Part shown: positions 6,711-14,757 of the stretch, piece by piece
Position numbering within the stretch: position 1 is the first letter of the stretch
How the letters are laid out: every line of letters starts with the position of its first letter
Notes under the pieces: generated by a model
Seen by the model: only the letters and a program-made list of their open reading frames with translations
Told to the model about the DNA's origin: nothing
Database searches by the model: none
NCBI GenBank assembly: GCA_041747435.1
Contig: JBGTFE010000106.1
Span: 1 to 20,765 of the forward strand
Direction of reading: 5' to 3'
Origin: JBGTFE01 sp041747435
GTDB taxonomy: Bacteria; Acidobacteriota; Blastocatellia; Pyrinomonadales; Pyrinomonadaceae
Length of the DNA stretch: 20,765 nucleotides
Translations under genes and position numbers: made by a program

Positions 6711-8018
6711 CTACTCAAACCAGACGTTTTCGATTTCCGTCCACCATCGGTCGAGCATCTTTTTATCCAATTTCAAAATGCCTGCGCGCGTCGTTCCCGC
6801 GGGCGGCTTCACAAATTTTGAGAGAACGTCAAAAACGTCTTCGCGATCCGTTTTGCTCGTTCTTGGAAGTAGATGCCAGAGCGAGATCGTGTCATAAAAG
6901 CCGGATTCTTTAAGTATCGTCTGCAAAGCGCCGCTGCCGCCATTTTCGAAATCAAATCTCATTAAGGCGTTTTGAAAAGTTTCCGACGCATCTACGGAAA
7001 ACGGTGTTCCGATTCCTTTGTTTTTTCTTGTGAACGCTATCGCTCCGGCGGGAACAATCACGTCACGAGCGTCATTCTCGAGCGCAACATAACCGCTCGT
7101 TACGTGCAGTTTGCTGTTTCCATCTTTATCGACTTCGAGCGTGTATTCACAGCCGAGATCGACGGCGACGGCTGACGGCGTATCGACGATAAAAAGTCTC
7201 GGCGGCGCGAGAATTTTCGCGTGCAGTTCGCCTTTTTCGAGCGAAAGACGATGCTCCGTCGAAAGCGTTCTTACGAGCTGTATGCGCGAATTCGGCTGAA
7301 TTTCAACCTGCCCTATGTCGGCAACCTGAACACGCGCGCGCGAATTCGCGTCGGTTTCGAGAAATTCGCCGACCGCGAGCTTTCCGCTTTCAAACGAATT
7401 TCCGATCTTAGGCGAGCCGGCGAGCGTTTCGACGTTCCATGACGGCGATTCATTTTGTTTTACACGATTCTCATTCGGAACGCGCGGAACGATCTTCGGG
7501 AAATTGTTATTTGAGTCCGGCGCCGCAGCTTCAATCGAGGAATCAACTGTGTCGGAATTCTCCGAATTAGGATTTTCATTCGTCGGTGCCTGATCCGGCG
7601 TTGAAATAGCTTGCGGAATTTCAGCATTTTCGATGTTGATCGGCTGCACTTTTACCGCGATTTCCGGGCTTTCTGTTTGATTCGAACGAAAATAAATTAT
7701 GGCGATCAAGCCGAAAATCAAGAAAACGCCGACTGCCGCGGCAAAAGCGCGCGAGCGAAAGAAAGTGAAGATCGGAAACACAAAGACGCGCTTTTCCTCT
7801 CCGGCGTCCAAAGCGTTTTCTATCTTATTCCAAAGGTTTTCAGGCGCGTCGGCGCGCTCCAAATTAGCGGCAAGCGCGGCGCCCAGTTTAATTTCGTCGT
7901 GTTCCGCGCGGCAATCGGCACAGACCAAGAGATGTTCAGCGATCTCTTGCCGCGAGTCGTTCGACAATTCGTGATTTACGAATTCCGAGAGTTTTTCCCT
8001 GTAATGCTTTTCGCTCAT
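6711..8018 (-). CDS. Anti-sigma factor with zinc finger and FecR domain
   Basis: This 435-residue single-pass membrane regulator is encoded directly behind its likely ECF sigma factor. The cytosolic N-terminus has a ZAS-type zinc finger EHLLVCADC (H29, C33, C36), which in this family binds and holds the sigma factor. One transmembrane helix spans about residues 90-110. A long low-complexity linker rich in Asn, Glu and Pro (115-190) precedes a FecR-like beta domain (about 195-320, with GELHAKI and TPSAVAVDLGCEYTLEV). The C-terminal part after 350 is not recognised. The domain order suggests that a periplasmic signal releases the sigma factor. The start codon lies 10 bases after the sigma stop. 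Confidence 0.85.
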   Translation of the reverse strand: MSEKHYREKLSEFVNHELSNDSRQEIAEHLLVCADCRAEHDEIKLGAALAANLERADAPENLWNKIENALDAGEEKRVFVFPIFTFFRSRAFAAAVGVFLIFGLIAIIYFRSNQTESPEIAVKVQPINIENAEIPQAISTPDQAPTNENPNSENSDTVDSSIEAAAPDSNNNFPKIVPRVPNENRVKQNESPSWNVETLAGSPKIGNSFESGKLAVGEFLETDANSRARVQVADIGQVEIQPNSRIQLVRTLSTEHRLSLEKGELHAKILAPPRLFIVDTPSAVAVDLGCEYTLEVDKDGNSKLHVTSGYVALENDARDVIVPAGAIAFTRKNKGIGTPFSVDASETFQNALMRFDFENGGSGALQTILKESGFYDTISLWHLLPRTSKTDREDVFDVLSKFVKPPAGTTRAGILKLDKKMLDRWWTEIENVWFE

Positions 8019-8028
8019 TTTTTACTAC

Positions 8029-8583
8029 CTAAATTTCATTTCGTAAATGCTTTAACTTTTGCGCAAGCATTTTGTGTCCGCGATTCAAACGCGATGCGAC
8101 GGTGCCGGGCGAACATTCCAAAACTGCGGCGATCTCGTTGTAACTCAGATCTTCCGAATATTTCAGCAAGATCGGTAAACGAAATTTTGGGTTCATTGTC
8201 GCGATCGCTTTTTGCACTTCGTCCGCGATCTCCTTTCGAAAAACCTTATTTTCCTGTGTTTTTTTCACCTTAAATTCGCTGAAAAATTCCTCGATCGAAA
8301 AAAACTTTCGCGTCTTTCGCTGTTCGTCCAAACAGCAATTTACCGTGATGCGATAAAGCCACGTCGTAAATTGCGCCTCGGCTCGAAAATCGCCGATCCT
8401 TTGATAAATTTTCAAAAAAACCTGCTGCGTTACGTCTTCCGCCAAATCGTGTTTGCCACCAAAAAAGTTCAGCGCGACTGAAAAAACACGCCTTTGATGC
8501 ATTGTGAAAAGAGCTTCAAACGCCTTGCGGCTGCCGTTTTTGCATTCGGCAAGCAAGTCTTGTTCGGTTCTCTTTTCGGTCAT
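8029..8583 (-). CDS. ECF (RpoE-type) RNA polymerase sigma factor
   Basis: The 184-residue protein has the two expected sigma regions. Region 2 (about residues 24-95) includes DLAEDVTQQVFLKIYQ and FTTWLYRITVN. Region 4 (about 122-180) includes LPILLKYSEDLSYNEIAAVL and the recognition helix SPGTVASRLNRG. No extra C-terminal domain is present. ATG at 8583 is preferred because GGAGAG lies 10 bases upstream; an in-frame ATG at 8601 would add six residues and has no ribosome binding site. It lies directly upstream of a zinc-finger/FecR anti-sigma gene, the usual cognate pairing, and follows the Kelch lipoprotein stop by 36 bases. It probably controls its own operon, though no matching -35/-10 can be proven here. 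Confidence 0.92.
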   Translation of the reverse strand: MTEKRTEQDLLAECKNGSRKAFEALFTMHQRRVFSVALNFFGGKHDLAEDVTQQVFLKIYQRIGDFRAEAQFTTWLYRITVNCCLDEQRKTRKFFSIEEFFSEFKVKKTQENKVFRKEIADEVQKAIATMNPKFRLPILLKYSEDLSYNEIAAVLECSPGTVASRLNRGHKMLAQKLKHLRNEI

Positions 8584-8619
8584 CCGCGCGGCGCTCTCCA
8601 TAATTGGTTTTCAAAGATT

Positions 8620-9603
8620 CTACTCCGTTTTTTTGCTCATTGCCCAAACGTCGTTGCTATACACAAATTTTATTTCGCCGTTTGGTTCGCTGTAAGAATA
8701 TTTTCCGCCGGTCATAAAAAGTTTGTCGGCGAAAATCCAAACAGCCGTTGCGCCGCGCGGCGACCACGGCGCGTCCATTTCGTGCCAGGATTCGCCGTCT
8801 TCGGAAAACAGAACGCCGCTCGCAAAACCGTCGTTGCGGTTTGCGCCGACGAGCCATAATTTGTTATCAAAAACAACGGGCGTTCCACCGATTTTGTTGG
8901 TGGCATTGGTTTTATGTTCCTTCCAATTTATTCCGTCGTCGGATGACCAGATTTCACCTTCGGAATTCGGATTGTTTACTTTATCACCATCGATTACGCC
9001 GCCGCCGATGATCCAAATTTTATCTTTGAAAACGATAATTTTTGAAATATTGCGCACCGACCAAGCGTTTTTTTCGGTAACGCGCGTCCAATTAACGGTG
9101 TCTGAGGAATTCCAAACATCGTTGTAATATTTCTTTCCGTCAAAGCCGCCGATGAGCCAGATTTTATCTTTGAAAACAGTTGCGCCGTAAAAAACCCGCG
9201 TCGGCAAATTCGATTTTTCCGCGACGGTTTCCCAAGATTTACCGTCGCGTGTGCGCGAAATTTTTGTTGAAATCGTAAAATCCAAATAGTTTCCACGCAT
9301 CGCACCGAGCGCGTAAATCGCGCCGTTAAACTGCACAAATTTTTGATATGCCGAATTCAAACCGCTTTCGGGCAAATTGGTTTTCGTCCAATTCCTGCCG
9401 TCTTTTGAAATCCAGCCACCGTTGTTCAACGCAAGCATTTTATCGTCGAATACAAAAACCGGATAATTATAGCCTTGAGGAAATTCGGCTTTTGCCGTTA
9501 CATTCTGCCAAACATATTTGCCCGGTTTTGCCGCGCTTTTTGTGCAAGCCGAAACGGACAAACTCAAAACAATAATCGCTAAAATCACATTTAGCTTCGA
9601 CAT
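8620..9603 (-). CDS. Kelch/sialidase-like beta-propeller lipoprotein
   Basis: This 327-residue predicted lipoprotein has a signal peptide ending in VSAC (Cys at residue 20). The mature part has five to six repeats of about 50 residues. Each combines a strand such as VFKDKIWLIGG with an S-x-D-G-x-x-W or closely related turn (ISKDGRNW, RTRDGKSW, SSDTVNW, SSDDGINWKE, SEDGESWHE). This mixes Kelch-like I-x-x-x-G-G strands with Asp-box turns, so a six- or seven-bladed propeller is likely. ATG at 9603 is chosen over the in-frame TTG at 9630 because GAAAGGAG precedes it and it gives a clean signal peptide. It starts 14 bases after the dioxygenase stop. Such folds often bind protein or glycan; no catalytic residues are identifiable. 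Confidence 0.82.
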   Translation of the reverse strand: MSKLNVILAIIVLSLSVSACTKSAAKPGKYVWQNVTAKAEFPQGYNYPVFVFDDKMLALNNGGWISKDGRNWTKTNLPESGLNSAYQKFVQFNGAIYALGAMRGNYLDFTISTKISRTRDGKSWETVAEKSNLPTRVFYGATVFKDKIWLIGGFDGKKYYNDVWNSSDTVNWTRVTEKNAWSVRNISKIIVFKDKIWIIGGGVIDGDKVNNPNSEGEIWSSDDGINWKEHKTNATNKIGGTPVVFDNKLWLVGANRNDGFASGVLFSEDGESWHEMDAPWSPRGATAVWIFADKLFMTGGKYSYSEPNGEIKFVYSNDVWAMSKKTE

Positions 9604-9617
9604 TCCTTTTCTCCTTT

Positions 9618-10286
9618 CTATGCTTTCCAAAGTTGAATATCGCGCACACCGAGCAACATGCCGTCCGCACCTTTTTCAAGTTTTACGATCGGCTGGAAGC
9701 CGCCTTTTTTCCCTGCCTCATCTCTTTCACGCTGCGTAATAAATCGGTCGCCTTCAAAGAGGATCGAATCGATCCAATCTTCTCTAAAATCCTTTCCGGT
9801 TACGGTCATATGAACGTGCGCCGCAAAGGTCGTATCCGGATAAGACGCCGGTTTTATCGACCGAAATTCGTACTTTCCGCGCTCATCCGTTAGCATCCAG
9901 CCGCGGAATTTTCCATGCCGGTGCGCATCACCCTTTCGCCCGTAAATACCGTACATATCTGTGTGATAGAGATAGATCAGAATGTTCGGCGCGGCGGTTT
10001 TTCCGTCTCTTTCAAAAACGGTTCCGGAAATGATCATCGGTTCTCCTTCGTCCGTTTCCTTTGCCATCGTCGTTTTCCATGAAACGTCTGCAGGCGCGTC
10101 CTTTGCCCCGCTCCATTCACCCGGTCCGTCTCGTCCGATCGCGTTTTTTCGGATCAAATCCAAAAGCGACTCCGTTGATTTCTGTGCAGTCGCGTCGCTT
10201 TTACAATTGATCAAAATCGGAAATGCGATCGCTGCAAGCGATGCGCGTTTCAGAAAATCTCTCCGGTTTTCGGTTAATTGGTTCAT
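9618..10286 (-). CDS. Tat-exported intradiol ring-cleavage dioxygenase-like protein
   Basis: The 222-residue protein resembles the catalytic domain of protocatechuate/catechol intradiol dioxygenases, non-heme Fe(III) enzymes that open aromatic rings between two hydroxyls. The N-terminus ENRRDFLKRASLAAIAF (6-22) is a twin-arginine signal, followed by Cys28 in an atypical L-I-N-C context. The beta-sandwich core begins at ISGTVFERDGK (86-96). The four expected iron ligands are visible: Tyr115 (GIYG), Tyr149 (SYPD), His157 and His159 (AHVHM). TDERGKYEFRSIKP (133-146) is the conserved block before them. AAAGGAG lies ahead of the ATG. The neighbours are envelope genes, not aromatic-pathway genes, so the physiological substrate is unknown. 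Exported intradiol-like proteins are common in soil bacteria. Confidence 0.85.
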   Translation of the reverse strand: MNQLTENRRDFLKRASLAAIAFPILINCKSDATAQKSTESLLDLIRKNAIGRDGPGEWSGAKDAPADVSWKTTMAKETDEGEPMIISGTVFERDGKTAAPNILIYLYHTDMYGIYGRKGDAHRHGKFRGWMLTDERGKYEFRSIKPASYPDTTFAAHVHMTVTGKDFREDWIDSILFEGDRFITQRERDEAGKKGGFQPIVKLEKGADGMLLGVRDIQLWKA

Positions 10287-10378
10287 TTTTTATTAGCTCC
10301 TTTTTGCACCCTTGCTGACGCGCGGGTTTCTGCCTTTTCAATTCGTTGATAATTTAGACGCCCCGCCGCGCATTTTTC

Positions 10379-10403
10379 TTCCAAAAACTTTTGGAAATAT
10401 AAT
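10379..10403 (+). promoter_or_regulatory. 16-18 base palindrome followed by TATAAT, upstream of the GNAT gene
   Basis: TTCCAAAA (10379-10386) and TTTTGGAA (10389-10396) are exact reverse complements around two bases. They are followed at 10398-10403 by a consensus TATAAT. No good -35 hexamer is present; the palindrome covers that position, so an activator or repressor site is plausible. Transcription would start about 7 bases before the ATG at 10417, giving a nearly leaderless mRNA. Confidence 0.5.
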
Positions 10404-10416
10404 AAACTGTCGGCGT

Positions 10417-10926
10417 ATGCTCGAAACCGAAAGGCTTTTTATGCGAAAATTTACGTCGGACGATTTGCCGAAACTTATCGAGCTGCGCTCCGATCCGGAA
10501 GTTTATAAATATCTCGGTGGAACGCGTATGCAAAATCCGGTCGCGCTTCGTACGCGTTTACAGTTTTATATCGATTGCTACGGAAAATACGGTTTTGGAT
10601 CGTGCGCGATGCACTGGAAGGAAACGCGCCGTATGATCGGCTGGAGCGGGCTGCAGCCGCTCGAAGAAACGGGCGAGATCGAGGTCGGATACGGTATGGC
10701 TAAAGAATTTTGGCGCCGCGGGATCGGATACGAATGCGCAAAAGCTTGGCTTGAATTCGGTTTTGACCAAGCCGGACTTGAAAGGATCGTCGCAGTTGCC
10801 TATCCCGAAAATACGGGTTCGTGGCGGATAATGGAAAAACTCGGAATGCGTTATGAGAAAACGGAAGAGCATTACGGCGTCGAATGCGTTTTTTACGCGA
10901 TCTCAAAAGAGGAATTTAAGAAATGA
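10417..10926 (+). CDS. GNAT-family N-acetyltransferase (RimJ/RimL-like)
   Basis: The 169-residue acetyl-CoA-dependent acetyltransferase starts with LETERLFMRKFTSDDLPKL, the usual opening of the RimJ/RimL ribosomal-protein acetyltransferase branch. The acetyl-CoA pyrophosphate-binding loop is visible as WRRGIGYE, followed by AYPENTGSWRIMEKLGMRYE, the family's beta5-alpha4 region. ATG at 10417 is chosen because it gives the canonical N-terminus and lies just behind a TATAAT box; upstream in-frame codons encode an unlikely extension. There is no clear ribosome binding site. The stop overlaps the next gene as ATGA, so the two are translationally coupled. The acceptor substrate cannot be predicted. 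Confidence 0.88.
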   Translation: MLETERLFMRKFTSDDLPKLIELRSDPEVYKYLGGTRMQNPVALRTRLQFYIDCYGKYGFGSCAMHWKETRRMIGWSGLQPLEETGEIEVGYGMAKEFWRRGIGYECAKAWLEFGFDQAGLERIVAVAYPENTGSWRIMEKLGMRYEKTEEHYGVECVFYAISKEEFKK

Positions 10927-11762
10927 AAAAAATATCGTTTGTTTGGTTACTGATTTTGGTTTTTGTTCTGTCGTTCAACGCGCAGGTAAAGGAAAAATTC
11001 GCCGATTTCGACGGCGTAAAACTGCGTTACAACGACATCGGAAAAGGTAAAAATGCGCTCATTTTTGTTCACGGCTGGACGTGTAATGCGGATTTTTGGT
11101 CTAAGAGCGTCAACGAATTTCCGGAATACCGCGTTATCGCGATGGACTTGCCGGGACACGGTAAAAGCGATAAGCCGCGGACGGCGTATTCGATAGAATA
11201 TTTCGCGAGATCGATCGAAGCCGTAATGAAGGACGCCAAAATCAAAAAGGCGGTTCTTGCCGGACACAGTATGGGAACGCCGGTGATTCGACAGTTTTAT
11301 CGGCTTTTTCCGAAGCAGACTCTTGGTTTAGTGATTGTCGACGGCGCGCTTCGTACCGGGACCAAAGAAGAAGTTGAGATGTTTATATCGCCGCTTCGAA
11401 CAAATTACAAGGCAAACTCCGTTGAATTTGTTGACGGAATGCTTCAGCCGATTCCGGACGAAAAACTCAAGCAGGAAATTCGAACTGCGATGCTTGCTAC
11501 TCCTGATTACGTCGGCTTGAGCGCGATGGAAGGCATGGTGGATGAAAAAATTTGGACGAATGATAAGATAAATGTTCCGGTGCTTGCGATTTTAGCAAAA
11601 GCGGTTTGGTGGAAAGAGGACGAAAAGGAATTTTTCGGATCGATCGCGTCTGACCTGGATTTTCAAATGTGGGACGGTGTAAGCCATTTTTTGATGATGG
11701 AAAAACCAAGAGAATTTAACGAAGCCGTCAAGAAATTTGTGGCTGACAAAAAGCTGCTTTGA
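10923..11762 (+). CDS. Exported alpha/beta-hydrolase
   Basis: This 279-residue serine hydrolase has a signal peptide (residues 1-20, cleavage likely near FNA/Q), so it probably acts in the periplasm. The oxyanion region FVHGWTCN (48-55), the DLPGHGKSD strand (75-83), the nucleophile elbow GHSMG (Ser116) and the late histidine in VSHFLMMEKP (His255) are all visible. The catalytic acid is not certain. Cap residues between about 140 and 215 are specific to the subfamily and do not reveal the substrate. It overlaps the acetyltransferase by ATGA and is followed almost without gap by an SDR gene. Confidence 0.88.
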   Translation: MKKISFVWLLILVFVLSFNAQVKEKFADFDGVKLRYNDIGKGKNALIFVHGWTCNADFWSKSVNEFPEYRVIAMDLPGHGKSDKPRTAYSIEYFARSIEAVMKDAKIKKAVLAGHSMGTPVIRQFYRLFPKQTLGLVIVDGALRTGTKEEVEMFISPLRTNYKANSVEFVDGMLQPIPDEKLKQEIRTAMLATPDYVGLSAMEGMVDEKIWTNDKINVPVLAILAKAVWWKEDEKEFFGSIASDLDFQMWDGVSHFLMMEKPREFNEAVKKFVADKKLL

Positions 11763-11764
11763 AG

Positions 11765-12550
11765 ATGAAAGTTACACTCATTACGGGCGCCTCGAGCGGA
11801 ATCGGCGAAGTATTTGCGCGGCGGCTCGCGGCGGAAAAACACGACCTCGTGCTTGTTGCGCGTTCCGAAACAAAGCTTCACGAATTGTGCGATGAGCTGA
11901 TGCTTCAACATAAGATCACCGCGCATTACGTCGCGCTCGATCTGACCGAAGCGGACGCCGACTTGACGCTTTTTGAAGAAACCGAAAAACACGGAATGGA
12001 AGTCGATTGGCTGATCAACAACGCCGGATTCGGTTCGATGGGCGATTTTTCCGCGCTTGAATATGAAAAGGAAATCGGAATGATCGATCTCAATATTCGC
12101 GTACTCGTAGCTTTAACGCATCGCTATCTCAAAAAAATGCGGGAGCGAAAAAGCGGCGTGATAATCAATGTTTCGTCCGCAGCGGGCTTTCAGCCGATTC
12201 CTTTTATGGCGACCTACGCGGCGACGAAATCTTTTGTCACGTCGTTTTCCGAAGCACTCGCCGAGGAAAATCGCACGCACGGCATAAAAGTTCTCGCGCT
12301 TTGTCCGGGCGCGACGGAAACGCGCTTTTTTGACGTCGCAAAGATCAAAGATCCGATCATGGTCAAAGGAATGCAGACACCGGAAGAAGTTGTCGAAACA
12401 GCGCTAAAAGCCGTCAAACAAGGAAAAGCCAAGGTCGTTTCCGGTTGGTCAAATTATATCGCCGCGGTTTTGGGAACGCTCGTGCCAAATTTTTTGGTAA
12501 CGCGCGTGATCGGAAACACGCTGCGTCCGAAAATCGAGAAAAATAAATGA
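11765..12550 (+). CDS. Short-chain dehydrogenase/reductase (SDR), DltE/YqjQ-like
   Basis: This 261-residue classical SDR has the nucleotide-binding TGASSGIG (residues 7-14), NNAG (85-88), catalytic Ser (NVSSAAG, 135-141) and YAATK (Tyr151, Lys155). The C-terminal segment (AAVLGTLVPNFLVTRVIG) is hydrophobic, as in many DltE/YqjQ-type relatives, and may contact the membrane. ATG at 11765 is used; the TTG at 11759 overlaps the upstream stop and would add two residues. The end overlaps the next gene by ATGA. It probably reduces or oxidises a small carbonyl or alcohol with NAD(P)(H); substrate unknown. Confidence 0.88.
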   Translation: MKVTLITGASSGIGEVFARRLAAEKHDLVLVARSETKLHELCDELMLQHKITAHYVALDLTEADADLTLFEETEKHGMEVDWLINNAGFGSMGDFSALEYEKEIGMIDLNIRVLVALTHRYLKKMRERKSGVIINVSSAAGFQPIPFMATYAATKSFVTSFSEALAEENRTHGIKVLALCPGATETRFFDVAKIKDPIMVKGMQTPEEVVETALKAVKQGKAKVVSGWSNYIAAVLGTLVPNFLVTRVIGNTLRPKIEKNK

Positions 12551-13368
12551 AATTTACAACTCTCGGCAGCGGTTCGAGCGGAAATTCTCTCCTGATTCGC
12601 ACCGAAAAAACAAGAGTTTTGATCGACGCAGGTTTGAGCGCAAAGGAAACATTGCGTCGATTGGCTGAGGTGGGCGAAGACCCGTCAAAGCTCCACGGGA
12701 TCATAATCACGCACGAACACAGCGATCACGTCGGCGGTTTGCGCGTTTTGGTAAAATCCGTGGCGTGTCCGGTTTATATTTCCGGCGAAACGAAGGAAGC
12801 ATATCTGCGCGATACTTATCGCCAAAACGGCGAAACGGAAAAGCGCTCTGACGCGATAAAGGATAGAACTGTCGAGATCGAATCGAACCGGAATTTCCGC
12901 ATCGGCGACATTGATTTCGAACCTTTTACGGTGCCGCACGACGCGGTCGATAATTTTGGTTTTGTCGCGAAATTTCAGGGAATAAAGATCGCGGCGTTGA
13001 CGGATTTCGGCTGCTTTACGACGCTGATCAAAGAAAAACTCAAAAACTGCGATGCGATCTTTATCGAATCAAATCACAGCCGCGACATGCTGCGCGCTTG
13101 CCCGATGTACAGTTGGGCGCTGAAGCAGCGAATTTTATCGCGCACCGGACATTTATCGAATGAAGATCTTTCCGACTGGCTCGCGGTCGAGTTTGACGGC
13201 GCCGCGCGTCACATCGTTTTAGCGCATCTTTCGCAGCGCGCAAACGAGCCGCATCTTGCTCGCCTGATGGCTGAAATGGCACTAAAACAGCGCGCTCCGC
13301 TGTTTCAAACCGATACAAAGATCACGGTTTCCCATCATAAACAGCCGACCGATTGGATAGAGTTTTAG
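12547..13368 (+). CDS. MBL-fold metallo-hydrolase, WalJ/YycJ-like
   Basis: The 273-residue protein opens with FTTLGSGSSGNSLLI, the signature start of the YycJ/WalJ branch, and has the metal-binding HEHSDH (56-61). Later metal ligands fit VPHDAVDNFGF and LTDFGC. YycJ/WalJ proteins are two-metal nucleases with 5'-exonuclease activity linked to mismatch repair and cell-wall signalling in Firmicutes; here only the fold and family are supported. ATGA overlap with the SDR gene makes it the last member of the four-gene chain. It is followed by 294 bases without a gene. Confidence 0.88.
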   Translation: MKFTTLGSGSSGNSLLIRTEKTRVLIDAGLSAKETLRRLAEVGEDPSKLHGIIITHEHSDHVGGLRVLVKSVACPVYISGETKEAYLRDTYRQNGETEKRSDAIKDRTVEIESNRNFRIGDIDFEPFTVPHDAVDNFGFVAKFQGIKIAALTDFGCFTTLIKEKLKNCDAIFIESNHSRDMLRACPMYSWALKQRILSRTGHLSNEDLSDWLAVEFDGAARHIVLAHLSQRANEPHLARLMAEMALKQRAPLFQTDTKITVSHHKQPTDWIEF

Positions 13369-13662
13369 AATTATTGAAAACTTCCTCAATGAGTTTGACG
13401 GCAATCAAAAATATATTTTAACGGTTTGCGGACATAAATTCACAATGTTGCCCGTTTCCGCTCAAAGTATTTCTGCCGCATGTATCTCAAAACAGTTTTC
13501 TAGATATTGTTGTATTACGCCGATTTTTCCTGCCCCAAACGCATGAGGATTTCTTTTCGAGTGGAATTATTTGACCTTGTGCGTTGATTCTCGCTTGCAC
13601 AAGAATGAAATATGTGTCAATAATGTTAACGATAACATTTCGCTCGGAAGAAATTTATTAAT
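13369..13662. other. Intergenic region upstream of the LacI-family gene
   Basis: This 294-base stretch holds no convincing coding frame. It contains a 7-bp inverted repeat, CTTGTGC (13576-13582) with GCACAAG (13597-13603), and the LacI-type operator near its right end. A possible promoter, TTGCAC (13595-13600) with AATAAT (13619-13624, 18-base spacer), is weak at the -35. Nothing resembling a riboswitch or tRNA is seen, and I found no clear terminator for the upstream gene chain. Confidence 0.5.
13622..13639. promoter_or_regulatory. LacI/GalR-type operator upstream of the regulator gene
   Basis: The 18-base site reads AATGTTAACGATAACATT, a near-perfect palindrome with a central CG: eight of nine base pairs are symmetric. 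A central CG flanked by AT-rich arms is the standard LacI-family operator form, and this one is close to GntR-type gluconate operators. It lies 23 bases before the regulator's ATG and overlaps a possible -10, consistent with autorepression. Confidence 0.75.
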
Positions 13663-14718
13663 ATGGCACGAAAAAAGCCTGCAACTTTAAGCGATATTGC
13701 AGCAACGGTCGGAGTTGCGCCGATGACAGTTTCGCGGGTTATTAACGGCAGTGGTTATGTCAGCGACGAAACGCGCGAGAAAGTTCTGCAGGCGGTCAAG
13801 GAATTGAACTATCGCCGTAACGGTTTGGCGCGGAACTTGAAGCGGCAGTATACGGAAACGGTTGGATTGGTATTAGGCGACATTTCAAACCCGTATTCGA
13901 CGGAGTTAGCCCGTGCAGTTCGGGAAACTTTGATAAATCAAGGCTATAGCCTCTTTATATGTATCAGCGAACACAGCGCCAAGGAAGATATTCTGGCTTT
14001 TGAATCGCTTGCAAACCATAGTGTTGACGGAATTATTGTGGCTACAAGATCAAACGAAAGTGGCGATAAATATCTGCGCGGAATTGTCGAAGCCAACATT
14101 CCGGTCGTTGTCATCGGACGCGATTTTCAGCATGAAGACGTTGATTTTGTGTCGCCCGAAAATTTAAAAGGCGGTTTTGAAGCGACTCAGCACTTGATAG
14201 ATTTGGGACATAAAAGAATCGGATTTATCGGTGCAAACCTAAAAAGCGGTACCGGTTTAAAGAGATTGCAAGGATATTTAAAAGCGCTTGAGCAACATAA
14301 TATCCCGGTTGATGAAAGGCTTGTTACCGGGCGAAATGAAGATATTTCGGAGGTTCCGGGTTATTCGACCGAAGAAATCGGCTTTGAAGGCATGAAGCGT
14401 CTTCTTACGCTACCGAATCCGCCGACAGCAATTTTTGCACGGAATGATTTTACGGCAATCGGTGCGATAAGTGCGATCAAGGAAGCTGGATTGAGAATCC
14501 CCGAAGACATTGCGATTGTTGGATTTGATGATATTTCGTTGGCTGTTAGGACTTCGCCTCCTCTGACAACTGTGCGTCAACCGATGCGACTTGAAGGACA
14601 GATCGCCGCTGAAATGTTGCTTGAACGAATCGAAAGCAAAGAAAAAATTTCCCGACGGGAACGTATTTTGAACTGCGAATTAATCGTCCGTGAGTCAACG
14701 GGTTTGAGAAGAAGGTAA
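13663..14718 (+). CDS. LacI-family transcriptional regulator
   Basis: The 351-residue protein has the LacI layout: an N-terminal helix-turn-helix TLSDIAATVGVAPMTVSRVI (residues 8-27), the hinge region around RRNGLARNLK (51-60), then a periplasmic-binding-protein-like sugar domain from about residue 65 (VGLVLGDISNPYSTEL) to the end, with IGFIGA and IVGFDD blocks. It probably represses the downstream lyase-transporter genes until a sugar ligand binds. The operator-like palindrome just upstream supports autoregulation, and a partial copy lies inside the start of the lyase gene 39 bases downstream. The ligand cannot be read from sequence; a uronate derivative is suggested by context. Confidence 0.94.
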   Translation: MARKKPATLSDIAATVGVAPMTVSRVINGSGYVSDETREKVLQAVKELNYRRNGLARNLKRQYTETVGLVLGDISNPYSTELARAVRETLINQGYSLFICISEHSAKEDILAFESLANHSVDGIIVATRSNESGDKYLRGIVEANIPVVVIGRDFQHEDVDFVSPENLKGGFEATQHLIDLGHKRIGFIGANLKSGTGLKRLQGYLKALEQHNIPVDERLVTGRNEDISEVPGYSTEEIGFEGMKRLLTLPNPPTAIFARNDFTAIGAISAIKEAGLRIPEDIAIVGFDDISLAVRTSPPLTTVRQPMRLEGQIAAEMLLERIESKEKISRRERILNCELIVRESTGLRRR

Positions 14719-14757
14719 TCGTGTGAATTGCATCGACTTTAAGATGTAAGGTTTTTT

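Noticed and set aside
7611..8273. Plus-strand open frame of 220 codons
   Set aside because: It runs antisense across the anti-sigma and sigma genes, both recognised by clear motifs.
9604..9630. TTG start for the Kelch lipoprotein that would overlap the dioxygenase gene
   Set aside because: The extension MESIERRKG spoils the signal peptide, while the ATG at 9603 has a strong ribosome binding site.
13369..13662. Possible small RNA or riboswitch in the long spacer
   Set aside because: No stable extended hairpin, terminator with T-run or recognisable aptamer pattern could be seen, only short inverted repeats.
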